DNA from: Candidatus Mycolicibacterium alkanivorans
Lineage (GTDB): Bacteria; Actinomycetota; Actinomycetes; Mycobacteriales; Mycobacteriaceae
DNA: 64,000 bases
Direction of reading: 5' to 3'
Assembly: GCF_022760805.1 (NCBI RefSeq)
Contig: NZ_JAIVFL010000001.1
Span: 1,984,001 to 2,048,000 of the forward strand
Position numbers and translations under genes: made by a program. The notes below the pieces were generated by a model. The model saw only the letters and a program-made list of their open reading frames with translations. It was not told the origin of the DNA and did not search any database. Below are positions 56,023 through 64,000 of the stretch, piece by piece. Numbering within the stretch: the stretch's first letter is position 1; each line of letters starts with the position of its first letter.

Positions 56023-57405
56023 ATGAGCGGGCGCGGCGCGCGGGCGCCATTCGTGTTGTCCGCCTTCACCATGTCGACCGTGTCGCACGGCAACTTCGGG
56101 CTGTGGCGGCATCCCGAGGACCGCACTGCGCAGTACACCACACTCAACTACTGGGTCGACCTCGCGCGCCTGCTCGACGCCGGTGGCTTCGACTTGCTGT
56201 TCATCGCCGATGCGGTCGGCCAACTCGACGTGTTCGGCGGTAACGCCGACGCCGCGCTCACCCACGCAGTCCAGACCCCGGTCACCGACCCACTGCTCGT
56301 CGTCTCCGCGATGGCCGCCGCCACCGAGCGATTGGGTTTCGGAATCACGGTGTCGACCACCTATGAGAGCCCGTATCTGTTGGCGCGCAAGTTCAGCACC
56401 CTGGACCATCTCACCGGCGGGCGGATCGGCTGGAACGTCGTCACCTCGCTGCTCGACAGCGCGGCGCGCAACATCATCGGCCGCGACCGGCAGATCCCGC
56501 ACGATGAGCGCTATGCGATCGCCCAGGAGTTCCTCGAGGTCACCTACAAACTGTGGGAAGGTTCGTGGGAGGACGGGGCCGTGGTGCGTGACGTCGCACG
56601 CGGAGTGTTCACCGACCCGACCAAGGTGCACCCGATCGGTCATGAGGGAACGTACTTCTCGGTACCCGGCGCCCACCTGGTAGAGCCGTCCCCACAGCGC
56701 ACGCCGGTATTGTTCCAGGCCGGATCATCGCCGGCGGGGCGAGAATTCGCCGGGCGCAACGCCGAACTGGTCTTCGTGTCCGACCCCCGTCCCGACGTCG
56801 TCCGCGCACGGGTCGAGGACGTCCGGCGGCGCGCTGTCCAACACGGACGCAGCCCCGAATCCGTGCGGTTCCTCACCTCCGTCGAGATCGTCGTCGACAG
56901 CACCAAACGGGCCGCGCGGGCCAAGGCCGACGCGCTGTCGCGCTACACCGATCTGGAGGGTGGTCTGGTGTTGCTATCGGCCCTGACAGGTGTGGACTGG
57001 TCCACCTACGGGGTGGACCGCCCGATCGAGCAGTTCGACACCGACGCCTGTCGCTCCATCCTGGCCACCGTCGACAACCAGCACATCACCTTGCGCGACT
57101 ACGTAGGCAACCTCGGCGGCTTCGGTGGCCCGCTGTTCGTCGGAGACCCGTCGAGCGTGGCCGACGTCCTCGAGGCCTACGCCGACCGGACCGGAGTCGA
57201 CGGCTTCAACATCGCCTACCACCTCACACCCGGCAGCTTCGCCGACGTCGCCGAGTACCTCGTCCCTGAGCTGCGGCGGCGTGGGCTGACGAACTCGGAG
57301 TCGGGAGAAACGTTGCGCCAGAGGATCTTCCCGCGCGGGACGGCACTGCTGCCCGCCGACCACCCCGGCGCGGGCTTTCGGAAAAGAATCTCGGCGATCC
57401 GATAA
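56023..57405 (+). CDS. DszA/NtaA/SnaA-family FMNH2-dependent monooxygenase
   Basis: The 460-residue LLM-class flavin monooxygenase begins with LSAFTMSTVSHGNFGLWRHP and has LLDAGGFDLLFIADAVGQ, TVSTTYESPYLLARKFSTLD, GRIGWNVVTS and PVLFQAGSSPAGREFAGRNA, all typical of the DszA/NtaA/SnaA branch. Members cleave C-S or C-N bonds in sulfones, nitrilotriacetate or N-acetyl S-alkylcysteines, using reduced flavin from a partner reductase. No reductase gene is nearby. ATG 56023 agrees with the family N terminus. It heads a group with a permease, an acetyltransferase and a second flavin monooxygenase. A small 6-3-6 palindrome lies at 55970-55984. Confidence 0.88.
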   Translation: MSGRGARAPFVLSAFTMSTVSHGNFGLWRHPEDRTAQYTTLNYWVDLARLLDAGGFDLLFIADAVGQLDVFGGNADAALTHAVQTPVTDPLLVVSAMAAATERLGFGITVSTTYESPYLLARKFSTLDHLTGGRIGWNVVTSLLDSAARNIIGRDRQIPHDERYAIAQEFLEVTYKLWEGSWEDGAVVRDVARGVFTDPTKVHPIGHEGTYFSVPGAHLVEPSPQRTPVLFQAGSSPAGREFAGRNAELVFVSDPRPDVVRARVEDVRRRAVQHGRSPESVRFLTSVEIVVDSTKRAARAKADALSRYTDLEGGLVLLSALTGVDWSTYGVDRPIEQFDTDACRSILATVDNQHITLRDYVGNLGGFGGPLFVGDPSSVADVLEAYADRTGVDGFNIAYHLTPGSFADVAEYLVPELRRRGLTNSESGETLRQRIFPRGTALLPADHPGAGFRKRISAIR

Positions 57406-57523
57406 CTGACGTGCCGGACACGTTTGCGGAACCGTAACTGTCACATCAACACTACGTTAACCCTCGGCGTGCCAAGCGAATGCATGGCGCAGGTGATGCA
57501 CGCCGGGGGTCGGGAGGCGCATC

Positions 57524-59077
57524 ATGTCCACATCTCAACTCGGACTCGGAGGCCGCTCGCTGAGAGCAGCCGAGTCCACTGGACTGGAACGAGAAGCGTT
57601 GGGCCCGTGGGGCGTCTTCGCCCAGGGGCTCGCGGCCGCGGCGCCGAGCGTGGCGGTGGCCACGGTGCCCTACTCGTTGTTCGTCGCGGCAGGGGAGGGC
57701 GCGTCCTGGGCGGTGCTGGTCGGTCTGGCGCTGACCATCCTGATCGCCACCACCATCAGCTTCCAGGCCAAGCGCACGGTGTCATCCGGCTCGCTGGGCA
57801 CTTACACCGGCAACGGCCTGGGGCCCGGCTTCGCCTACGCGGCCGGCTTCAGCCTGCTGCTGGGCTACATCGGCTTTGCGATTACCGGAACCCTCGGCGG
57901 GGTGCTGTATCTGGACTCGTTCCTGGAGTCCATCGGGCTCGGCTCGGAATCCACCTGGTTTCGCCTGCTGCTGGTGATCGTGGTGGTTGGCGCCGCGACG
58001 TATTTGCCCTACCGCGGCGTCGCGATCGCGGCCAAGTACGAATTGGCGTTTGAGCTCGTCGCCATCGCCTCGATCCTGGTGATCATCGTCGCCTCGTACG
58101 TGAGCTACGGCTCGCGTATCGACACCGAGCAGTTCAATCCGGCGCATCTGGGGACCAGCGCCACGTTCATCGCCGCGATCACCGCCGTCGGTTCCTACGC
58201 GGGCTTCGAGAGCGTGGCCTCGCTGGGTGCCGAGGCCAAAAATGCACACCAGAACATAGCGCGTTCGCTGCTGCGGGTCGTGCTGTTGATCGGTGTGCTC
58301 TACATCTTCGCCACGTACCCGCAGATCCTGCACTTCGGTGACATCGACGGTGACAAGGCGGTGCTGCCGCAGCTGGCCGATGTCACCGGGGTGTCGTGGA
58401 TCAACCACGTGGTGAGTGCGACGGTTGCCGTCGCCTTCATCGTCTTCGTCACCGCGGTCAACACCGCGGCTGCGCGTTCGCTGTTCACCCTTGCCCACGA
58501 GGGCGCTCTGCCCGCCGCCCTGACCTGGGTCCATCCCAGGCACAAGACACCCTGGGCGGGAATCGTGTTCGTGGGTGTGCTGGCATTCGTGTTCTCGGTG
58601 ACGGCCACCTTCAGCTCGGTCGGCCGGCTGGTGTTCGACGTGTATGGCGGGTACGTGGCCAACTGGGGATTTCTGGTCAGCTACCTGCTGGTCGTCGTCG
58701 CCACCCCGATCTGGCTGCGAAAGATCAAGGCGCTGAACACCACTCGCCTCGTGGTGTCGGTGGTAGCAGCCCTCGGCATCGGCTACGTGATCTTCTCCAA
58801 CTTCTACCCGGTGCCCGACTTCCCGTTCAACATCCTGCCGTTCGTGTTCTTCGGCCTGCTGGCCGCCGGCCTGGCCTGGTACTGGTATCTGCGCCGGACC
58901 CGGCCCGAGGTGGCGGCCCGCCTGGGCACCATTCAGACGCTGTCCGAAGCCGAACAGCAGCGGCTGATCGACGAGGGAATCCTCGACGTGCTCAGCCACG
59001 ACAACGGCGAGGCCCGGGTACCGGAGGGGGACGACGACCCGCGGGGCCGCCGCGACAAGCAGACGGTCGCGCCGTGA
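57524..59077 (+). CDS. APC-superfamily amino-acid permease
   Basis: The 517-residue transporter has about 12 hydrophobic segments. EALGPWGVFAQGLAAAAPSV before TM1, SSGSLGTYTGNGLGPGFAYA and SYAGFESVASLGAEAKNA are amino-acid permease features. The acidic C-terminal tail is cytoplasmic. Its GTGA overlap with a 53-aa ORF, and the tight packing to the acetyltransferase and DszC-like genes, suggest it imports the substrate of that pathway. Confidence 0.9.
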   Translation: MSTSQLGLGGRSLRAAESTGLEREALGPWGVFAQGLAAAAPSVAVATVPYSLFVAAGEGASWAVLVGLALTILIATTISFQAKRTVSSGSLGTYTGNGLGPGFAYAAGFSLLLGYIGFAITGTLGGVLYLDSFLESIGLGSESTWFRLLLVIVVVGAATYLPYRGVAIAAKYELAFELVAIASILVIIVASYVSYGSRIDTEQFNPAHLGTSATFIAAITAVGSYAGFESVASLGAEAKNAHQNIARSLLRVVLLIGVLYIFATYPQILHFGDIDGDKAVLPQLADVTGVSWINHVVSATVAVAFIVFVTAVNTAAARSLFTLAHEGALPAALTWVHPRHKTPWAGIVFVGVLAFVFSVTATFSSVGRLVFDVYGGYVANWGFLVSYLLVVVATPIWLRKIKALNTTRLVVSVVAALGIGYVIFSNFYPVPDFPFNILPFVFFGLLAAGLAWYWYLRRTRPEVAARLGTIQTLSEAEQQRLIDEGILDVLSHDNGEARVPEGDDDPRGRRDKQTVAP

Positions 59078-59235
59078 GCGGCCGTGGGCTGCACCAGATC
59101 GTGACCAGGCTGCGGTCCGGACTCGTGCGGGCCGTCACACCACCGGCGGCTCAAGGAGCCGATCTGGGGCTGACGTATCTCAACGAGGGCACGCTGCTGG
59201 GCATCTCGGTGCCGGCCCCGCGGAGGGACCGATGA
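59074..59235 (+). CDS. 53-residue ORF tiled between permease and acetyltransferase
   Basis: GTG 59074 overlaps the permease TGA and the stop at 59233-59235 overlaps the acetyltransferase ATG, so the ORF fills the interval exactly with 4-nt overlaps at both ends. The peptide starts MSGRGLHQIVTRLRSGL, has a middle GADLGLTYLNEGTLLG and ends VPAPRRDR. I do not recognise it and see no membrane segment. It may be a small pathway protein, or a coupling frame that carries ribosomes to the next gene. Confidence 0.5.
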   Translation: MSGRGLHQIVTRLRSGLVRAVTPPAAQGADLGLTYLNEGTLLGISVPAPRRDR

Positions 59236-60221
59236 CACTGCTCGACGTTCCGATTACCGGAAGCTGGTCGGTTGCTCCGGTGAATGCTGCGGACCATCCA
59301 CCGATCGCGGACTTCCTCGCCACCGCGCACGGGCTCAGTGGCCGCAAGTTCGCGGCCGACTCCCGCGACGTGGCCGAGCAGTTGGCGTCTGCCTTCCAGA
59401 CGAGCGTGCTGCGTGATGAGAACGGACGGGTCCGCGGGTACGCCGCCGTTCGCCATCCGCACTGTGCGGAACCAGAGATCATCGGGGAATTCGTGATCGA
59501 GCCCGAGGTTCCCTCCGACGTCGTCGACGACGTCGTCTCAACAACAGTGCGTCGATTCGAGCGGGAGGCGACCGATATCCCCGGCGCTTTCCTGAGGGTG
59601 TTCATCGGCAGCAACCAGCCGTTGGTAATCGACGCGCTCAAACGCCGTGGGGCGCAGCAGGAAGCGGAGTTCGTCCGCACCCGCAAGCCGCTGCAGGGCG
59701 AGGACGCCGCAGCGCTGGAGCATGCGGAGATCCCGGGCCTGACGGTCATCGGGTGGTCGGAGGTCATCAGCCGCGGTCTCAGTGAGCAGGTTCGCCGCCT
59801 GCAGCACGCCACGTTCCTGGAGCACTTCGGGAACATGTCCAAGACGCCCGAGGACTGGGAGCACCACATCCACAGCCGAGCTTTCACACCTGACTTCAGC
59901 AATGCCGCCGTCGACGAGGCGGATGAAGTGGTCGGGTATGTGATCGGGTCGACCTTCACCTCGGGTGCGGCCCCCGCCGAAGAGCGCAGCGCGCACACCG
60001 ATTACATCGGTGTGCGACCGGACCTGCGCCGGCTCGGCATCGGTGAACTGCTGTTGCGCAAGATCTGGCTGGCCGCACTGCGGCGGGGGTTGACCGTCGC
60101 ATCGCTGGGCACCGATATCAACAACGGCAGCAAGGCGCACCTGCTGTACCGCCGGCTCGGATACATCGCCGTCGAGCAGCAATTCGCGTATCGCATCGAC
60201 ACTTCAGGAATTTCGAAATGA
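59232..60221 (+). CDS. Tandem-GNAT N-acetyltransferase
   Basis: The 329-residue protein has two GNAT-like halves. The C-terminal one (about 175-329) keeps the acetyl-CoA pyrophosphate loop in YIGVRPDLRRLGIGELLLRK and a terminal NGSKAHLLYRRLGY. The N-terminal half (RVRGYAAVRHPHCAEPEIIG) is degenerate, as in mycothiol synthase MshD. In an operon with DszA/SnaA-type and DszC-type monooxygenases it could N-acetylate an S-modified cysteine before C-S cleavage, as in the Bacillus snaA/yxe-type pathways. That role is inferred. Confidence 0.82.
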   Translation: MTLLDVPITGSWSVAPVNAADHPPIADFLATAHGLSGRKFAADSRDVAEQLASAFQTSVLRDENGRVRGYAAVRHPHCAEPEIIGEFVIEPEVPSDVVDDVVSTTVRRFEREATDIPGAFLRVFIGSNQPLVIDALKRRGAQQEAEFVRTRKPLQGEDAAALEHAEIPGLTVIGWSEVISRGLSEQVRRLQHATFLEHFGNMSKTPEDWEHHIHSRAFTPDFSNAAVDEADEVVGYVIGSTFTSGAAPAEERSAHTDYIGVRPDLRRLGIGELLLRKIWLAALRRGLTVASLGTDINNGSKAHLLYRRLGYIAVEQQFAYRIDTSGISK

Positions 60222-61453
60222 GCCAAACAACAACCTATCTCGCCGAGCCGACCGCCTCCGATGAGGGATTGTCGTCGGCGTTCCGGCCCGTCATCGACAA
60301 GGTCGCGGAGGGCAATGCCGAACGCGAGCGCGGGCGGATCTTCCCCTACGAACAGGTGCGCTGGCTCAACGATGCCGGCTTCGGCACCCTCCGGATTCCC
60401 GCCATCCACGGCGGGTTCGGGGCGTCGCTGGAAGACACCTTCGTGCTGCTGGCCGAACTAGCGGAGGCCGACCCCAACGTCGCCCACGTCTGGCGTAACC
60501 ACCTGGCTTTCGTCGAGGACCGGCTCAACGCGCCCGTCACCGACAGCAACGACACCTGGATCAAGCGCTTCCTGGGCGGCGAATTCGTCGGCGGCGGATG
60601 GACGGAGGCCAACAACGTCCCGCTGGCCAGCCTGACCACCACGATCACCCAGGAGGACGACCACTGGGTCATCAGCGGCGCGAAATACTATGCGACGGGC
60701 AGCCTTTACGCGGACTGGCTCGATGTGCTCGGACGCGCCGACGACGGTGAACTGCTGACCGCGCTGGTCCGCAGCGAGGACTCCGGAGTCACCCTGATCG
60801 ACGACTGGGACGGGTTCGGCCAGCGCACCACCGCCAGCGGAACGGCCCGCTACAAGCGGGCCCGCGCCGATCGCGGTGACGTGTTCCCCGCCACCGAGCG
60901 GTTCAGCTACCGGGGCCACTTCTACCAGAACGCGATGCTGTCGGTGCTGACCGGAATCACCAAAGCCGCACTGCGGGACGGCTCCTCGGCGCTGGCCGAG
61001 CGGATCCGCAACTACCCGCAGGGACTGACCACCGTCCCGGCCGCCGATCCGCAACTACTGCAGGTGATCGGCGAGGTGTCCGCCGACGTATTCGCCGCGG
61101 AGGCGGCTCTTGCCCGCAGCAGCAGAAGCCTGGACCGCATTGTTGTCGGCCGCATCGCCGGCGACGAGGCCGGCGCGCGCCGGCGCCTGATCGACGCCGA
61201 GGTGGCGGTCGACCAGGCGCAGCTGGTGATCATCTCCGCCGCACTGTCCGCCACCACGCGAATCTTCGACGCGCTCGGAGCGTCCGGGGTGTCCGAGGGG
61301 CGCGGGCTCGATCGGCACTGGCGCAATGCCCGAACACTGGCCTCGCACAACCCGCGGGTGTACAAAGCCCGCATCCTGGGCGATTGGCTGATCAACCGCA
61401 CCGACCCGGTCGCCGACCTGGCCGCCCTCGGGCGCGGGGGACAGGGCAACTAG
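60218..61453 (+). CDS. DszC/SfnB-like acyl-CoA-dehydrogenase-fold flavin monooxygenase
   Basis: The 411-residue protein has the acyl-CoA dehydrogenase fold but in the DszC/SfnB group: YEQVRWLNDAGFGTLRIPAI, HGGFGASLEDTFVLLAELAE, WVISGAKYYATGSLYADWLD and GLDRHWRNARTLASHNP. The catalytic Glu of true acyl-CoA dehydrogenases is not evident. DszC oxidises dibenzothiophene sulfur, and SfnB relatives act in dimethylsulfone use. ATG 60218 overlaps the acetyltransferase stop. Its end overlaps the convergent ANTAR gene by 4 nt. Confidence 0.87.
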   Translation: MSQTTTYLAEPTASDEGLSSAFRPVIDKVAEGNAERERGRIFPYEQVRWLNDAGFGTLRIPAIHGGFGASLEDTFVLLAELAEADPNVAHVWRNHLAFVEDRLNAPVTDSNDTWIKRFLGGEFVGGGWTEANNVPLASLTTTITQEDDHWVISGAKYYATGSLYADWLDVLGRADDGELLTALVRSEDSGVTLIDDWDGFGQRTTASGTARYKRARADRGDVFPATERFSYRGHFYQNAMLSVLTGITKAALRDGSSALAERIRNYPQGLTTVPAADPQLLQVIGEVSADVFAAEAALARSSRSLDRIVVGRIAGDEAGARRRLIDAEVAVDQAQLVIISAALSATTRIFDALGASGVSEGRGLDRHWRNARTLASHNPRVYKARILGDWLINRTDPVADLAALGRGGQGN

Positions 61454-61725
61454 GTCGCCGCCGCGCCGACCGCCCGCGCCGCAAGCAGATCCGCCCACAG
61501 GTCGAACGCCTCGGCCTGATACGGCACCGAGTCGTCGGAGGATCCGGCGATCGCGACCAGGGCACGTGCGATACTGCCCACGCCGATTCCGGTTCGCTGG
61601 ACGGCGGCTACGAGTTCGGCGAATGCGTCGCGCTCCGAGCAACCACGCAGGCCGACCAGAATGCCCGTCGCGAGATCGATGACTCGTCGTGAGGTGTCAA
61701 CCCTTCGGTAGCTCATGGGTGCCAT
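61450..61725 (-). CDS. ANTAR-domain RNA-binding regulator
   Basis: The protein of about 91 residues is almost entirely an ANTAR domain: VIDLATGILVGLRGCSERDA, then FAELVAAVQRTGIG and VGSIARALVAIAG. ANTAR domains bind paired hairpins in leader RNAs and prevent termination. No receiver or GAF domain is attached, so a sensor must act in trans. ATG 61725 or 61716 are both possible; a longer ORF from 61809 adds an unlikely N terminus. Confidence 0.75.
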   Translation of the reverse strand: MAPMSYRRVDTSRRVIDLATGILVGLRGCSERDAFAELVAAVQRTGIGVGSIARALVAIAGSSDDSVPYQAEAFDLWADLLAARAVGAAAT

Positions 61726-61783
61726 CGTCGCTGCCTGGTGCGAGTCGGACAAGAGATCGACACACCGTGATCCGAGGTGGACG

Positions 61784-61843
61784 TCAGTCGACCCGGCGCC
61801 GGGCGACAAACGCCGCCAGCGCCAGGACCGACAGCGTCACCAT
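61784..61843 (-). CDS. Candidate 19-residue hydrophobic micro-ORF
   Basis: ATG 61843 follows GGGGGTG on the reverse strand and encodes MVTLSVLALAAFVARRRVD, a single short hydrophobic stretch with a basic end. It lies between the trehalase stop and the ANTAR gene. It may be a micro-membrane protein; chance is not excluded. Confidence 0.2.
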   Translation of the reverse strand: MVTLSVLALAAFVARRRVD

Positions 61844-61868
61844 CACCCCCTATATGTAGGCCATCGGC

Positions 61869-63887
61869 TTACATCGGCGCGTGCGCCGGCTGGAACACCC
61901 CGGTGTCGTCCGCCTCCTCCTCGGCGCGGATCACGTGCACCACGGCGTTGATCAGCGCCAGATGGGTGAACGCCTGCGGGAAGTTACCCAGATGACGGCC
62001 GGTGCGCGGCTCGAGCTCCTCGGCATACAGATGCAGCGGACTGGCGAAGGACAGCAGCCGCTCACACAGATGCCGCGCCCGACTGACCTCACCGATCTCC
62101 ACCAGTGCGGACACCAGCCAGAACGAGCAGATCGTGAACGTGCCCTCCTCGCCGGACAGACCGTCGTCGGTCTCCTCGACGCGGTAGCGCAGAACCAGGC
62201 CGTCCTCGGTGAGCTCGTCGGCGATCGCCAGCACCGTAGCCCGCACCCGCGGATCGTCGGACGGCAGGAACCGCACCAGCGGAACCAACAGCAGCGAGGC
62301 GTCGAGGGCGTCGTCGCCGTAGCGCTGCGTCAGTACCCCGCGCTTGTCCACGCCGTGGGCCAGGACGTCGGCCTTGATCTCCTCAGCGGTCGCCCGCCAC
62401 TGCCGGGCGTAGCTCTTCTCGCCGACCAGCTCTGCCAGCTTGGACCCGCGGTCCAGCGCCACCCAGCACATCACCTTCGAGGAGGTGAAGTGCTGCGCTT
62501 CGCCGCGCACCTCCCAGATGCCGCGATCGGGTTCCTTCCAGTGTTTGATGGCCTCTTCGACCTGTTCCTTGAGCACCGGCCACAGCTGATCGGAGATCTG
62601 CTCTCGGGACTTGGCATGCAGGTACACCGAGTCGAGCATGGTGCCCCAGATGTCGTGCTGGCGCTGGTTGTAGGCGCCGTTGCCGATGCGCACCGGGCGG
62701 GCGTTGTCGTAGCCGGAAAGGTGATTGAGCTCCTCTTCGACCAGCTCACGTTCGCCGCCGACGGCATACATCACCTGCAGTGGATGCCGTTCGCCGTTGT
62801 TGGCGCCCGACACGTCGGCGATGAACGAGAAGAAGTCGTCAGCCTCGCGGTCCAGGCCCAGCGTGTAGAGGCCCCACAACGCGAACGTCGAGTCGCGCAC
62901 CCACGCGTAGCGGTAGTCCCAGTTGCGTTCGCCCTGCGGAGTTTCGGGCAGCGAAGTGGTGCTGGCCGCCAGCAGCGCGCCGGTCGGCGAGTACGTCAGC
63001 CCCTTGAGCGTGAGCGCGCTGCGCTGCAGGTAGGCGCGCCACGGGTGGTCGGGGAAGTCCCCGATGTTGATCCACTGCCGCCAGGCCTCGCTGGTCTGCC
63101 ACATCTTGTCGGCGGCTTCGGCGTAGGTCTGCGGCGAGGGATACTTGGACCACGACAGCGCAACGAAGACGTTGTCGCCCTCCTTGAGGCGGGTACGCGC
63201 CCGCGCCTCGCGGCCCTCGAGCCCGATGCGCAGATTGGTGGTCAGGCGCAGCGTCGGATGGGCGTCGGGATCCTTCCTGGCCCGGGCGACGGCCTCGCCG
63301 TAGCCGTTGGCCGAGTACTCCCAGGTGGCGTTGACCCGCGCATAGTTGAAGGACGGTTCGCAATTCATCACCAGCTCCACCGTGCCGCTCACACATCGCA
63401 CGGTGCGCAGCAGGATGTGCTGGGCATCCCAGTCCATGGGTGTGCGCCGGTGGGTGCGCGATCGGGCTTCGATGTCGTGCCAGGGCCCCATCACCAGGGC
63501 GTCCCGCACGATCACCCAGCCGGTGTGGGTCTGCCAGGTGGTCTCCAGGATCAGACTGCCCGGCAGATACCGGCGTGCGGCGGGCACCGACACCCCGTAC
63601 GGTCCGAGCCGGAAATGGCCGGCGCCGCGGTCCAGGATCGCACCGAAGACGCTGGGGGAGTCCGGCCGCGGCACGCACAGCCACTCGACCGCACCGGCGG
63701 AGGAGATCAGGCAGGTGTTCTCGCAGTCCGACAGGAACGCGTAGTCGGCGATCGGCGGGAACGGGTTGCGCAGCGCTGCACTGGAGGCGTAGGGCACCGG
63801 GGCCGTCACGGACAGGGGCGCGGGTGACGCGACAGTGGCCACGGCCTCAGCGTCCCCGCCGCCGGTTGGCTGGGCATGCAGAACCAT
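61869..63887 (-). CDS. Glycoside hydrolase family 15 trehalase
   Basis: The 672-residue GH15 enzyme has an N-terminal beta-sandwich domain (NPFPPIADYAFLSDCENTCL) and a helical catalytic barrel with GERNWDYRYAWVRDST, GNGAYNQRQHDIWGTMLDS and SFWLVSALVEIGEVSRARHL. It matches mycobacterial trehalase Rv2402 in length and position. It hydrolyses trehalose to glucose, balancing storage and wall glycolipid synthesis. A Pro/Ala-rich N-terminal stretch of about 35 residues precedes the fold, so a later start is possible. The remaining sequence to the right window edge shows no assignable gene. Confidence 0.92.
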   Translation of the reverse strand: MVLHAQPTGGGDAEAVATVASPAPLSVTAPVPYASSAALRNPFPPIADYAFLSDCENTCLISSAGAVEWLCVPRPDSPSVFGAILDRGAGHFRLGPYGVSVPAARRYLPGSLILETTWQTHTGWVIVRDALVMGPWHDIEARSRTHRRTPMDWDAQHILLRTVRCVSGTVELVMNCEPSFNYARVNATWEYSANGYGEAVARARKDPDAHPTLRLTTNLRIGLEGREARARTRLKEGDNVFVALSWSKYPSPQTYAEAADKMWQTSEAWRQWINIGDFPDHPWRAYLQRSALTLKGLTYSPTGALLAASTTSLPETPQGERNWDYRYAWVRDSTFALWGLYTLGLDREADDFFSFIADVSGANNGERHPLQVMYAVGGERELVEEELNHLSGYDNARPVRIGNGAYNQRQHDIWGTMLDSVYLHAKSREQISDQLWPVLKEQVEEAIKHWKEPDRGIWEVRGEAQHFTSSKVMCWVALDRGSKLAELVGEKSYARQWRATAEEIKADVLAHGVDKRGVLTQRYGDDALDASLLLVPLVRFLPSDDPRVRATVLAIADELTEDGLVLRYRVEETDDGLSGEEGTFTICSFWLVSALVEIGEVSRARHLCERLLSFASPLHLYAEELEPRTGRHLGNFPQAFTHLALINAVVHVIRAEEEADDTGVFQPAHAPM

Positions 63888-64000
63888 TGGGACATCATCG
63901 ACTGCGGGCGGCTGGGCGTCTACCTGTGAGCAGAACCGTAACTTGGCTGTTCGCGGCGGTGGCGTACGGCCCAGCGGCGGGGCCTAGGCTGGTCGCGTGA

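Noticed and set aside
63926..64000. 24-codon ORF at the right edge (starts MSRTVTWLF)
   Set aside because: Too short, no ribosome site evident, and it ends exactly at the window edge; likely chance.

Overview
The window comes from a high-GC actinobacterium and reads as a fast-growing Mycobacterium (Mycolicibacterium). The evidence is the gene content: an RpfE-type resuscitation factor, a PE-PPE-domain secreted protein, GpgP and OctT of methylglucose lipopolysaccharide synthesis, an LppR-type lipoprotein, frequent GTG starts, and TANNNT -10 boxes placed 6-8 nt before start codons as in leaderless mycobacterial mRNAs. From korA to the trehalase the order follows, from memory, the M. tuberculosis block Rv2455c to Rv2402, with accessory genes inserted and several genes decayed.

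Region 1 (1-4150) is a reactive-sulfur locus. A rhodanese gene runs leftward and a metallo-beta-lactamase/double-rhodanese persulfide dioxygenase plus a sulfide:quinone reductase run rightward. Four palindromic CsoR/CstR-type operators lie between them, and the relic of a TauE/SafE exporter follows. A PfkB-type kinase closes the region. Region 2 (4151-11211) holds the 2-oxoacid:ferredoxin oxidoreductase korAB, mobA, rpfE, a haloacetate-dehalogenase-like hydrolase and a Rv2449c homologue broken by a 5-bp duplication. Region 3 (11212-22069) is accessory. It has a TetR gene with a 41-aa membrane ORF, a divergent hydrolase, relics of a DNA ligase, VapC, RelBE and a ferredoxin, a large SEC-C protein, a complete CYP153A alkane hydroxylase system (P450, reductase, ferredoxin) and a truncated ISL3 element.

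Region 4 (22070-50990) is core: valS-folC-DUF4233-ndk, rne, rplU-rpmA-obg-proB, a sirtuin, nadE, proA, a PE-PPE protein, nadD-rsfS-gpgP-octT-degV, comEA-comEC-holA, rpsT, and the ATP-grasp/alpha-E/transglutaminase trio. Region 5 (50990-55804) has an RNase Z-like gene fused to a decayed alkanesulfonate monooxygenase, a PemK/MazF-family gene, lepA and lppR. Region 6 (56023-61453) is the most unusual part. It is a tightly packed run of a DszA/NtaA-type flavin monooxygenase, an APC permease, a 53-aa ORF, a tandem-GNAT acetyltransferase and a DszC/SfnB-type flavin monooxygenase, which I read as a candidate organosulfur or S-modified-cysteine salvage pathway. An ANTAR protein and a GH15 trehalase end the window.

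A recurring theme is small-scale gene decay. At least ten recognisable gene relics or frameshifts lie in otherwise well-kept gene order.
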